Positions 1 to 8,448 of a DNA stretch of 53,698 nucleotides are shown piece after piece (position 1 is the stretch's first letter; every line of letters starts with the position of its first letter). Below the pieces are notes generated by a model. The model saw only the letters and a list, made by a program, of their open reading frames with translations, ran no database searches and was not told where the DNA came from. Position numbers and translations under genes: made by a program. Source of the DNA: Steroidobacteraceae bacterium (GTDB lineage Bacteria > Pseudomonadota > Gammaproteobacteria > Steroidobacterales > Steroidobacteraceae); assembly GCA_025458865.1 (NCBI GenBank), contig JALORP010000024.1, forward strand, positions 1 through 53,698, read 5' to 3'.

Positions 1-99
1 GGGCCCCACAGCCGAGCGTCAAGCGGTGCGAGGCTCGGCGAGCACCGCAGCGAGGCGAGGAGTGCCCCCCGCCGGATCCCGGTCGCGGCGCAGGCACAA
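1..99 (-). repeat. Dispersed hairpin repeat, copy A (partial, at window edge)
   Basis: The right part ends in the same boundary sequence (CGGATCCCGGTCGCGGCGCA then GGCACAA) seen in the copies near 50.0 kb and at the window end. The C-rich run next to it matches the GC hairpin shoulder of those copies. The left part is divergent and is cut by the window edge. It lies upstream of metY and carries no convincing gene. Confidence 0.55.
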
Positions 100-221
100 T
101 GGCCGGAATCCGTCAGCGCTCGTCCGGTTATCACGCGATAGCCCGCCGCTATGGCGTCCCCGTTGCAGGGCGGCCGGCGCAACGGCTACCGTGCCGTGCC
201 CCAATCGCAGAGAGAGCCCCG

Positions 222-1493
222 ATGCGCCCCGAGACCCTCGCCGTCCACGCCGGTTACAGCCCCGACCCCACCACCAAGGCCGTCGCGGTGCCCATCTACC
301 AGACCACGTCCTACGCCTTCGACGACACCCAGCACGGCGCCGACCTGTTCGACCTCAAGGTCCAGGGCAACATCTACACGCGCATCATGAATCCGACGAC
401 CGACGTGCTGGAAAAGCGCGTCGCGGCGCTGGAGGGCGGCATCGGCGCGCTGGCGCTGGCCTCCGGCCAGGCGGCGATCACCTACTCGCTGCTCACGATC
501 ATGGAGGCCGGGCAGAACGTCGTGTCGAGCGCGACACTCTACGGCGGGACCTACAACCTGTTCGCGCACACGCTGCCACAGTACGGCATCAGCGTGCGTT
601 TCGCCGACCACCGCGACCCGGCCTCGTTCGAGAAGCTGATCGACGCGAACACCCGCGCAATCTACTGCGAGTCCATCGGCAACCCGCTTGGCAACGTCAC
701 GGACTTCGCCGCGCTCGCCGAAGTCGCGCACCGCCACGGCATCCCGCTGATCGTGGACAACACCGTGCCCACGCCCTACCTGTGCCGGCCCTTCGACCAC
801 GGCGCCGACATCGTGGTGCACTCGCTCACGAAGTACCTCGGCGGCCACGGCAACAGCATCGGCGGCGTCCTCGTGGACTCGGGAAAGTTCCCCTGGGCGA
901 AGCACGCCGACAAGTTCCCGCGGCTCAACACGCCGGACGTGTCCTACCACGGCGTTGTGTTCACCGAGGCGCTGGGCCCGGCGGCCTACATCGCCCGCGC
1001 GCGCGTGGTGCCGCTGCGGAACATGGGCGCGGCGATCTCGCCGTTCAACTCGTTCCTGGTGCTGCAGGGCATCGAGACGCTCGCGGTGCGCATGGACCGC
1101 ATCTGCGCCAACACCATCAAGATCGCGCGCCACCTGAAGTCGCACCCGAAGGTGCGCTGGGTCAACTACGCCGGCCTCGACGACTCGCCGTCGAAGCCGC
1201 TGGTGGACCGCTACATGGGCGGGCGGGCTTCGGGCATCCTGACCTTCGGTGTCCAGGGCGGCCGCGAGGCCGGTGCGCGCGTGCAGGACGCGTTCAAGCT
1301 GTTCACGCGGCTCGTGAACATCGGCGATGCCAAGTCGCTCGCCTGCCACCCGGCGAGCACGACCCACCGGCAGCTGTCGCCGGCGGAACTCGAGAAGGCC
1401 GGCGTAACCGAGGACACCGTCCGCCTGTCCATCGGCATCGAGCACATCGACGACCTCATCGAGGACCTCGACCAGGCGCTGGCCGCCGCCTGA
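222..1493 (+). CDS. metY: O-acetylhomoserine sulfhydrylase / homocysteine synthase (PLP-dependent)
   Basis: A Cys/Met-metabolism PLP enzyme of 423 residues, the usual MetY length. It should catalyse O-acetylhomoserine plus sulfide to homocysteine in direct-sulfhydrylation methionine synthesis, in the cytosol. The N-terminus RPETLAVHAGY and the motif HSLTKYLGGHG, with Schiff-base lysine about K204, are typical of the family. The start chosen is the ATG preceded by AGAGAG; the open frame extends upstream, but that extension does not resemble the family. It stands alone on the plus strand and ends in front of a strong hairpin shared with the convergent gene. A cystathionine-synthase-like activity cannot be excluded, but length and the N-terminal signature favour MetY. 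Confidence 0.9.
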   Translation: MRPETLAVHAGYSPDPTTKAVAVPIYQTTSYAFDDTQHGADLFDLKVQGNIYTRIMNPTTDVLEKRVAALEGGIGALALASGQAAITYSLLTIMEAGQNVVSSATLYGGTYNLFAHTLPQYGISVRFADHRDPASFEKLIDANTRAIYCESIGNPLGNVTDFAALAEVAHRHGIPLIVDNTVPTPYLCRPFDHGADIVVHSLTKYLGGHGNSIGGVLVDSGKFPWAKHADKFPRLNTPDVSYHGVVFTEALGPAAYIARARVVPLRNMGAAISPFNSFLVLQGIETLAVRMDRICANTIKIARHLKSHPKVRWVNYAGLDDSPSKPLVDRYMGGRASGILTFGVQGGREAGARVQDAFKLFTRLVNIGDAKSLACHPASTTHRQLSPAELEKAGVTEDTVRLSIGIEHIDDLIEDLDQALAAA

Positions 1494-1513
1494 GCCGGGA
1501 CCTGGTCTCGCTG

Positions 1514-1540
1514 CCCGGGGACAGGGAGATCGTCCCCGGG
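1514..1540. terminator. Perfect 9-bp inverted repeat between convergent genes
   Basis: Arms CCCGGGGAC and GTCCCCGGG are separated by a 9-nt loop, between the stop codons of the convergent metY and GGDEF-EAL genes. There is no T-tract, so if it terminates transcription it would be as a non-canonical, bidirectional GC hairpin. Confidence 0.45.
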
Positions 1541-1607
1541 GGACGGGTGCCCCGCCCCGTCTCCACGGCCCGGATGCGGTCGCCGCTGCGCGGCGCCTTT
1601 CGGAAGC

Positions 1608-4430
1608 TCAGGCGACCTGCCCGCGCGAGGGCGCAGGCGCCACCTCGGGCACCAGCGGCACGGGCCGCGGCATCGCGAAGAACTCGGGCACGGCGTCCGC
1701 CTCGAGCGGCATGCTGAAGAGGTAGCCCTGGCCCAGCTGGCAGCCGAGCGCCTGCACGGAGGCGAGCTGCGCCGTCGTCTCGATGCCCTCGGCGACGCAG
1801 GTGAGTCCGAGGTTCTCCACCAGCAGCACGACCGAGCTCACGACGGCCGCGAGCTCGCGGCGCGTGTCGATCTCGCGCACGAACGAGCGGTCGATCTTGA
1901 TCATGCTGACCGGGAACTCGTGCAGGCAGCTCAGCGACGAGACGCCGATGCCGAAGTCGTCCACCGCGATCCGCACGCCGAGGTCGCGCAGGCGCGCGAG
2001 CGCGCCGCGCATCTCCTGCTCGGCGGCGATCACCTCGCGCTCGGTGACCTCGATCACCAGCGAATCCGGGCCGAGGCCGGAATCCCCGAGCGCGGCCTCC
2101 ACGCCCTCGACGAAGGTGGTCTCGTGCCCGAGCTGGAGGCGCGAGACGTTCACGGCGACGCTGGCGGGCGCTTGCCCGGGCGCCTCGCGCCGCCACTTCG
2201 CGAGCTGCCGGCAGGCCTCGCGCAGCGCCCACTCGCCGATCGGCACGATGAGGCCGCTGTCTTCCGCGACCGGGACGAATTCCGAGGGCGGGATCGCGCC
2301 GAACTCCGGGTGCTGCCAGCGCAGCAGCGCCTCCACCGAGGCGGGACGGCCGGTCGTCAGATCGAGGACGGGCTGGTAGACGAGCCTGAGCTCGCCGTGG
2401 GCGAGCGCGTTGCGCAGGTCGCACTCCAGCCGACGCCGTCGCTCGACGGCGGCGGCCAGGCTCGAATCGAACGTGCGGGCCCTCGCCCGGCCGGTGCGCT
2501 TCGCCTCGTACATGGCCACGTCGGCGTCGCGCAGCAGGTCACTCGCCGTGGCGTGGCTGCCGTCGCCGAGCACGATGCCGATGCTGGCGCTGGACCGGAT
2601 TTCGACATCCCGGATCACGTATGTCGGCGACAGCGCCGCGAGGATCCGGCCGGCCACCGACTCGGCCTCCGCGGCGGAGTGGATGCCCTCTATGAGAGCG
2701 ACGAACTCGTCGCCGCCCAGGCGGCCGACGAGACCGCCGCGCCCGGGCAACCGGGCGAGGTCGCTGGCGCGCAGGACGGCCCGCAGGCGGCCCGCCACCT
2801 GCCGCAGCAGCTCGTCGCCGGCCTCGTGGCCGAGGGTGTCGTTGACCAGCTTGAAGTTGTCGAAGTCGAGGAGGAGCAGCGCGAACGGCGGCTGGCCGGC
2901 GCCCAGCGCGGCGCAGGCCGCGTCGAGGCGGTCGACGATGGCGAGGCGGTTGGCGAGCCCCGTGAGGCGGTCGGTGCGCGCCTGCTCCGTCAGCGCATGC
3001 TCCATCTGCTTGCGGTCGGAGATGTCGGTGATGAAGCCGTGCCACAGCGTCGACCCGTCCGGCAGGCGCTCGGGCGTGGCCGTGCCTTCCAGCCAGCGCA
3101 CCTCGCCGCCGTCGAAGCACACGCGGTACTGGTGATGCCACACCGACAGCGAGGCCGCGGATCGCTGGATCGAGTCGGAGACGGCCTGCAGGTCGTCCGG
3201 GTGCAGCCGGCCGAAGACGATACCGGCATCGTCGCGCACCTCCCCGGGCGAGACGCGATAGATTTCGCGGATCCGCTCGCTGGCGAACGGGAAGCACGAG
3301 GAGCCGTCCGGACGGAGCTGGTACTGGTAGATCACGCCGGGCACCAGCTGCGCGAGCTTGTGCAGCCGGTCCAGCAGGGACTGCGCCTGCTCGCGCTCGC
3401 GCTGGCGGAGCGTCGCGTCGATGCGGATCCCGGCGATCGCCTGCGCGCGGCCCGCGGTGTCGCGGCTGACGACGCGGGCGCGGTCCCCCACCCACGCGAC
3501 CTCGTCGTCCACCGCCTCGCGCAAGCGGCTCTCGCCGCGCCACCGCTCCACCTCGCCCCGGGCCAGTGAGTCCAGCCCGTCGCGCCAGCGCGCCGCGTCG
3601 TCCGGGTGGAGCATCGCGGCCGCCTCGTCGAGCGAAACCCGCACCGGCCCCGACGCGCTTCCCGCCCGGCTGATCTGCATCCAGCGCTCGCCGCAGTAGA
3701 GTTCGGAGCTCGCGAGGTCCAGCTCCCAGGCGGCAACGTCGGCCGCGCCGAGGATCGCGTCGAGGCGATGCCGCTCCGCACGCAGCTCGGCGTGCAGCGA
3801 CTCGAGCATGGCGGTCCGCTCGGCGTCGATGAGCCTCAGCCGCACGCCCTCGCTGAATGCGGCGCTGGCCTGCCGGGTGGCGAAATCGAAGAAACCCGTC
3901 ATGACCAGGGCCATGACGCCGAGGGAGCGCGGCAGCATCTCCGGCTGCAGCATCAGGATCACCGCGACCGGCAGGAGGCAGGGCCAGATGAACAGCCGCA
4001 CGGACATGAGGTCCGCGGCCTTGCCGGTCACCGCACCGGCCGCGAGCCCGCTCAGCGCGAGCCCGAGGTAGGCCTGCCGCTCGGGCGCGCCGGGCTCGAA
4101 CAGCGCGAGGCCGATCACGAGCCAGACGAGCCCGCCGAGGAGGGTGCTGGCGCGGCAATCGCGGAGGTCGCGCTCCGCCGCCGGGCCCGCCGCGGTGCGG
4201 CCGCGGACGCGCCACCAGATCAGCGCCCGCGCGAGGGAGACTCCGACGAGGACGTGCAGCCACCAGGGCGCCGAGACGCCCTCCGGGACGCCTGCCAGCG
4301 CAAACGCCAGGATGCCGCCGACGAAGAGCCCCGCTGCAAGTGAGCTGGGCACGGTCGCCTGCAGCGCCGCGACCTGCGCGCGCCTCAGGCCGGCCTCGAA
4401 GCCGGCCGGCTCCAGGCCGGGATGTGGCAT
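1608..4430 (-). CDS. Membrane-anchored PAS-GGDEF-EAL cyclic-di-GMP signalling protein
   Basis: 940 residues. The first ~190 residues hold several hydrophobic segments (a MASE-like integral membrane sensor). Two PAS-type regions follow, then a GGDEF domain with RLGGDEF intact near residue 573 and an EAL domain with EALLRW near residue 698. The GGDEF end motif (DVAMYEAKRTGR) and EAL motifs (DDFGIG, CVAEGIET) are also present, so both cyclase and phosphodiesterase sites look intact. The net direction of activity cannot be told from sequence. The gene is monocistronic, convergent with metY, and followed upstream by an HDOD gene in the same orientation 58 bp away. Confidence 0.9.
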   Translation of the reverse strand: MPHPGLEPAGFEAGLRRAQVAALQATVPSSLAAGLFVGGILAFALAGVPEGVSAPWWLHVLVGVSLARALIWWRVRGRTAAGPAAERDLRDCRASTLLGGLVWLVIGLALFEPGAPERQAYLGLALSGLAAGAVTGKAADLMSVRLFIWPCLLPVAVILMLQPEMLPRSLGVMALVMTGFFDFATRQASAAFSEGVRLRLIDAERTAMLESLHAELRAERHRLDAILGAADVAAWELDLASSELYCGERWMQISRAGSASGPVRVSLDEAAAMLHPDDAARWRDGLDSLARGEVERWRGESRLREAVDDEVAWVGDRARVVSRDTAGRAQAIAGIRIDATLRQREREQAQSLLDRLHKLAQLVPGVIYQYQLRPDGSSCFPFASERIREIYRVSPGEVRDDAGIVFGRLHPDDLQAVSDSIQRSAASLSVWHHQYRVCFDGGEVRWLEGTATPERLPDGSTLWHGFITDISDRKQMEHALTEQARTDRLTGLANRLAIVDRLDAACAALGAGQPPFALLLLDFDNFKLVNDTLGHEAGDELLRQVAGRLRAVLRASDLARLPGRGGLVGRLGGDEFVALIEGIHSAAEAESVAGRILAALSPTYVIRDVEIRSSASIGIVLGDGSHATASDLLRDADVAMYEAKRTGRARARTFDSSLAAAVERRRRLECDLRNALAHGELRLVYQPVLDLTTGRPASVEALLRWQHPEFGAIPPSEFVPVAEDSGLIVPIGEWALREACRQLAKWRREAPGQAPASVAVNVSRLQLGHETTFVEGVEAALGDSGLGPDSLVIEVTEREVIAAEQEMRGALARLRDLGVRIAVDDFGIGVSSLSCLHEFPVSMIKIDRSFVREIDTRRELAAVVSSVVLLVENLGLTCVAEGIETTAQLASVQALGCQLGQGYLFSMPLEADAVPEFFAMPRPVPLVPEVAPAPSRGQVA

Positions 4431-4488
4431 AGACAGACGATCGTCCCAGGTACGACTGACCGGGGTATCGCGCGCCGCCGAGGGTTCT

Positions 4489-5358
4489 TTAGCCGGGGTG
4501 CAGGGCCTCGAGCAGCCCGGCCGTCTCCGATGCGAGGTCGGTCACAGACTCGGCCTGGTCGGCGGACAGCGCCGGCCGATCCCAGCCTGCTTCGCAGGCG
4601 AGCGGCATGATCCGATCGCTCGCCGCCGCGTCCGCGAGGCGGAGGATCGCCCCGAGCGGCGAGATTCCTTCATCGGCGGCATTCCGCCCGTGGTGCTCCC
4701 GGATTGCTGCGCCAATGGCCACGGGCAGCCCCCAGTGGTCGGCGACGAGCGCCCCGCAGTCCGCGTGCGTCAGCCCGAAGTGCCTGTGCTCCACCGCCCT
4801 GCAGCCGGGGTCGCCCCGCACGGGCGACACCGCGAGTTCGGCAAGGCAGGCGCGCATGGCCTCCGGCTGGGTCGAGGCGAACACGGCCCAGCCGAGGTCG
4901 TGGAGCAGCCCTGCGATGAATGCCAGCTCGGCCTCGGGCGGCGGCAGGCGGGCCTCCGCGAGCCGGCGGGCGGCGATCGCCGTCGCGACCGAGTGCTGGA
5001 GCCATTCGTCACCGTCGAGCAGGCCGGGAACTGCCTGCCGCCCGACGTGGCGCAGCGACGCGGCGAGCACGACGCCACGGATGGCGTCGAGGCCGAGGGT
5101 CGTCACGGCCCGCTGCAGCGAGCCGACCTGGCCCCGGCGGCCGAACAGGGCCGAATTGGCGACGCGCATGACAGTCGCCGCGAGGACCGGCGTGCCCCCG
5201 ATGAGCCGTGCGGCCGCCGCAGCGTCTATATCCTCGCGCTGCAGCGCCGACCAGAGTTCCGCGCCGGCCGACGCCTGCCCGAGGCTGCGGCCGAAGGCGC
5301 GGTCCGCATCGGCAGCGATGCGGGCGGCGAGTCCAGCGGGCGGACTGTGGTCGCTCAT
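4489..5358 (-). CDS. HDOD domain protein
   Basis: 289 residues from the internal ATG (MSDHSPP). The longer upstream frame adds residues unlike the family. The HDOD domain occupies roughly residues 25-230. It shows AATVMRVANSALFG, a conserved LGLDAIRGVVL helix, LLHDLGW and REHH; LHDLG and the second HH are HD-superfamily residues. HDOD proteins are usually signalling adaptors linked to c-di-GMP, chemotaxis or DNA-damage responses rather than proven hydrolases. The adjacent PAS-GGDEF-EAL gene in the same orientation suggests a shared signalling role, which is inference. Confidence 0.85.
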   Translation of the reverse strand: MSDHSPPAGLAARIAADADRAFGRSLGQASAGAELWSALQREDIDAAAAARLIGGTPVLAATVMRVANSALFGRRGQVGSLQRAVTTLGLDAIRGVVLAASLRHVGRQAVPGLLDGDEWLQHSVATAIAARRLAEARLPPPEAELAFIAGLLHDLGWAVFASTQPEAMRACLAELAVSPVRGDPGCRAVEHRHFGLTHADCGALVADHWGLPVAIGAAIREHHGRNAADEGISPLGAILRLADAAASDRIMPLACEAGWDRPALSADQAESVTDLASETAGLLEALHPG

Positions 5359-5496
5359 GGGCGTGGCGGCGCCTCGCGCGTCGAGGCAGAGGACGGCAAG
5401 GCGCTGATCATTGCAGGCGCCTGCCACCGAAAGCCGCGCAACGCAAAGGCGACATTCCCTGCTTTCCTCCCCGTTTCCGCCCCCGCATTGTCACGG

Positions 5497-5529
5497 GACG
5501 AGCGGAAAATGGAAACGTCCCTGCTCGTC
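5497..5529. repeat. 7-bp inverted repeat in the HDOD/VanZ divergent intergenic region
   Basis: GACGAGC and GCTCGTC are separated by 19 nt in the ~270-bp gap between the divergent HDOD and VanZ-like genes. It could be an operator for either gene. The rest of this gap shows no gene and no clear promoter. Confidence 0.3.
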
Positions 5530-5628
5530 GGGAGGCCGGCCGTGCCCGCCTCGACGCGGGCCGGGAAATGCACGACGCACCCCGGTCCCCGTGGGAGAAT
5601 GCGACGGTGATCGCGAAGAGAGACAGCC

Positions 5629-6816
5629 ATGCCTGAATCCGGCGTGCGGACCGCGCGCTGGCTGCTGGCCGTGGTCCTCTTCCTGATCGTCTACGGCTCG
5701 CTGTTCCCGTTCCGCTTCGAGGACGCGGGGATCGACAGCCTCGCCGCGCTGCGCGCGGGCCTGCCGTGGGCGCGGACCACCCGCAGCGACATCGTCGCCA
5801 ACGTGCTGCTCTACCTGCCCTTCGGCGCCTGCCTCGCGTGGATGCTGGCGCCACGCATCGGCGCGGCGCTGGCGCTCGTGGCCGCGCTGCTCGCCGGCGC
5901 GCTGCTCTCGACGGCCATCGAGGTGGCGCAGATCTACGAGACCCGCCGCGTCTCCAGCCTTGCGGACATCAGCTTCAACTCCCTCGGCGCCGCCGGCGGC
6001 GCCGCGCTCGCGCTCGCGCTGCGCGCCGCGGGCAGGAGCCTCGGCCGCCATCCTCTCGACCGGGTGCTCGCGCACCCCATCGCAGCGGCGCTGGTGGTGC
6101 TGTGGGTCTGCTACCGGCTCGTGCCCTTCGCGCCCGTGCTAGGTCCCGGCGAGTGGCTAGAGGCGCTGGCGCCCCTGTGGCGCAGCCCCTGGCTGCAGCC
6201 CTGGGCCACGCTCGAGTGGCTGCTGCCCTGGCTCGTCGTGGGCCAGGCCCTGACGGCGCTGAGCCGGCGCGCTTCCGGCGTCCGGGCGCTGCTGCTGGTG
6301 ATGCTCGGCGTGGCGGCGGGCCTCGTGGTGCTCTCCGGCAAGAGCCTCCTGCCCGCGGAGGTGCTGGCGATGGCGCTGGCCCTGGCCCTGACCTGGACGC
6401 TCGACCGGCAGGGCGAGGCGCGCGCCGCGGGTCTGCTGGCCTTCTCCGTCGCCGCGCTGTTCATCGTGGACGGGCTGTCGCCGTTCAACTTCCAGCTGGG
6501 CCGCGACCCGATGAGCTGGGTGCCCTTCAGCGAGTCGCTGCTGCGCTACCGCGCGACCAGCCTGCCGGCGATGTTCGAGCGCTGCTTCACCTATGGCGCC
6601 CTCGTGTGGCTGCTCGCCCGCTCGGGGCGTTCGGCCCTCGGCGCCACCGTGCTGGCCGGAAGCCTGGTGCTCGCGGTCGAGGTGCTCCAGACCTGGCTGC
6701 CGTCCCGCGTCGCGGACATCACCGACCCGCTGCTGGTGATGGCGGCGGGCGGCCTGCTGGCGCTGTTCGAGGGCCGGCCGGCCGCGCGGGGCGCCGGCCG
6801 CCCCGCCCTCCGCTGA
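5629..6816 (+). CDS. VanZ-like integral membrane protein, duplicated fold
   Basis: 395 residues, almost entirely hydrophobic, with about nine to ten membrane segments. Two VanZ-like units can be seen. The N-terminal one contains SDIVANVLLYLPFGACLAW and STAIEVAQIYETRRVSSLAD. The C-terminal one contains SPFNFQLGRDPMSWVPFSE and VEVLQTWLPSRVADITD. VanZ proteins have no firmly assigned biochemical role (teicoplanin resistance in some Firmicutes, cell-envelope roles otherwise). It is followed by a small membrane protein and a cyclopropane-synthase-like methyltransferase on the same strand, so an envelope-lipid context is plausible. Confidence 0.8.
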   Translation: MPESGVRTARWLLAVVLFLIVYGSLFPFRFEDAGIDSLAALRAGLPWARTTRSDIVANVLLYLPFGACLAWMLAPRIGAALALVAALLAGALLSTAIEVAQIYETRRVSSLADISFNSLGAAGGAALALALRAAGRSLGRHPLDRVLAHPIAAALVVLWVCYRLVPFAPVLGPGEWLEALAPLWRSPWLQPWATLEWLLPWLVVGQALTALSRRASGVRALLLVMLGVAAGLVVLSGKSLLPAEVLAMALALALTWTLDRQGEARAAGLLAFSVAALFIVDGLSPFNFQLGRDPMSWVPFSESLLRYRATSLPAMFERCFTYGALVWLLARSGRSALGATVLAGSLVLAVEVLQTWLPSRVADITDPLLVMAAGGLLALFEGRPAARGAGRPALR

Positions 6817-6911
6817 CGAATCCGTCCAGCACAGGGGAACGAAACGGTCGTCGCGGGGGTCGGTCCAGGACCGGGCGCGATGGTCCCCGCCGCCCGCCCT
6901 GGAGGAACCCC

Positions 6912-7259
6912 ATGACCGCTCGCACCAGCCTCAAGCTCCTGTTCGGCTTCATACTGGTCTCGCTCTTCGCCTACACGAGCTGGGCCAGCACGCAGCAGGC
7001 CGTGTGGGAGTGGCGCGGCCTGGTGGACGGGCCGGACCGCTGGTGGACCATCGCCACGCTGATCGACGCCTACTACGGCTTCATCACCTTCTACGCCTGG
7101 GTCTTCTACAAGGAGCCGCGCGCCGCGGCCCGCATAGGCTGGTTCGTCGCGATCATGGGACTCGGCAACATGGCGATGGCTGCCTACGTGCTTCGCGAGC
7201 TCGCCCGCCTGCGTGACGACGAGCCCGCCTCCGCCATTCTCCTGCGACGTGCCGCCTGA
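6912..7259 (+). CDS. Small membrane protein, probably DUF1475 family
   Basis: 115 residues with three predicted membrane helices: residues ~7-25, ~45-65 around IDAYYGFITFYAWVFYKE, and ~75-95. A good ribosome site (GGAGGA) lies 5 nt before the ATG. The WWTIATLIDAYYGF and YAWVFYKE motifs match my memory of bacterial DUF1475 proteins, which have no known function. Only 9 nt separate it from the downstream cyclopropane-synthase-like gene, so the two are almost certainly cotranscribed. Confidence 0.7.
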   Translation: MTARTSLKLLFGFILVSLFAYTSWASTQQAVWEWRGLVDGPDRWWTIATLIDAYYGFITFYAWVFYKEPRAAARIGWFVAIMGLGNMAMAAYVLRELARLRDDEPASAILLRRAA

Positions 7260-7268
7260 GGTGACGAC

Positions 7269-8363
7269 ATGACCACGACCACCACCCACCCCGACGACGA
7301 GGCCGACCCGGTCGCCACCTCCCTGGCCACGCGGCTGCTCGAGCGCGACATCCTGCCGGACTGGCTGATCCGCGCCGGCATCCGCCGCCTGGTCGCCCAG
7401 CGGCTCGCGGAGGAGACCCGCGGCACTCCCGAGGAGCAGCAGCGGCGCCTGACGGACTTCGTCGCCCGGCTGCGCGCGAGCCCGGTCGCCATCAACACGA
7501 CCGACGCGAACGAGCAGCACTACGAGGTGCCGACGGAGTTCTTCACGCGCGTGCTCGGCCGGCACATGAAGTACTCCTGCTGCTACTACGCCGCGGGCGT
7601 GGACAGCCTCGACGCCGCCGAGGCGGAAATGCTCAGGATCACCACCGAGCGCGCCGGGATCCAGGACGGCGACCGGGTGCTCGAGCTCGGCTGCGGCTGG
7701 GGCTCGCTGTCGCTGTGGATGGCCGGGCGCTTCCCCCGCTCGCGCATCACCGTCGTGTCGAACTCCCGCACCCAGAAGCAGCACATCGACGCGCGCGCCG
7801 CCGAGCGCGGCCTCGCGAACCTCGAGGTGATCACCTGCGACATGAACCGCCTCGAGCTGCCGGCCGGCGAGTTCGACCGCGTGGTGTCGGTCGAGATGTT
7901 CGAGCACATGCGCAACTACGACGAACTGCTGCGCCGCGTGGCCTCCTGGATGAAGCCGCAGGCGACGCTGTTCGTGCACATCTTCACCCACCGCGAGGTG
8001 GCCTACCCCTTCGAGGTCCGCGACGCCTCCGACTGGATGGCGCGCTATTTCTTCACCGGCGGCATCATGCCCTCCGACGACCTGCTGCTGTACTTCCAGC
8101 GCGACCTCAGGATCGAGTCGCACTGGCAGGTGGACGGCACGCACTACCAGCGCACGTCCGAGGACTGGCTCGCCAACATGGACCGGCACCGGGAGGAGCT
8201 CATGCCGATCCTCGCCGCCACGTACGGCGCGAACGATGTGCGCCGGTGGTGGGTCTACTGGCGCGTGTTCTTCATGGCCTGCGCCGAGCTCTTCGGCTAC
8301 CGGGATGGTCGCGAATGGCTGGTGTCGCACTACCTCTTCCGCAAGCCCGCGGGCAACGGCTGA
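7269..8363 (+). CDS. Cyclopropane-fatty-acyl-phospholipid synthase family methyltransferase
   Basis: 364 residues of the CFA/mycolic-acid-cyclase SAM methyltransferase family. The SAM site is [20 protein letters not shown]. Family markers [20 protein letters not shown] and [12 protein letters not shown] are present. The domain usually methylenates or methylates unsaturated acyl chains of membrane phospholipids. It lacks the longer N-terminal domain of E. coli Cfa (382 aa), so a related acyl-chain or small-molecule methyltransferase remains possible. It is the last gene of the VanZ/DUF1475 group. Confidence 0.85.
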   Translation: MTTTTTHPDDEADPVATSLATRLLERDILPDWLIRAGIRRLVAQRLAEETRGTPEEQQRRLTDFVARLRASPVAINTTDANEQHYEVPTEFFTRVLGRHMKYSCCYYAAGVDSLDAAEAEMLRITTERAGIQDGDRVLELGCGWGSLSLWMAGRFPRSRITVVSNSRTQKQHIDARAAERGLANLEVITCDMNRLELPAGEFDRVVSVEMFEHMRNYDELLRRVASWMKPQATLFVHIFTHREVAYPFEVRDASDWMARYFFTGGIMPSDDLLLYFQRDLRIESHWQVDGTHYQRTSEDWLANMDRHREELMPILAATYGANDVRRWWVYWRVFFMACAELFGYRDGREWLVSHYLFRKPAGNG

Positions 8364-8448
8364 CCGAGGTTGCGCCGGCCGCGCCGGCGCGCAATGCTTG
8401 GGCGGCCGACCCGGCGGCCCCCGGGGATTCACCCGGCGGTTCGATGCG

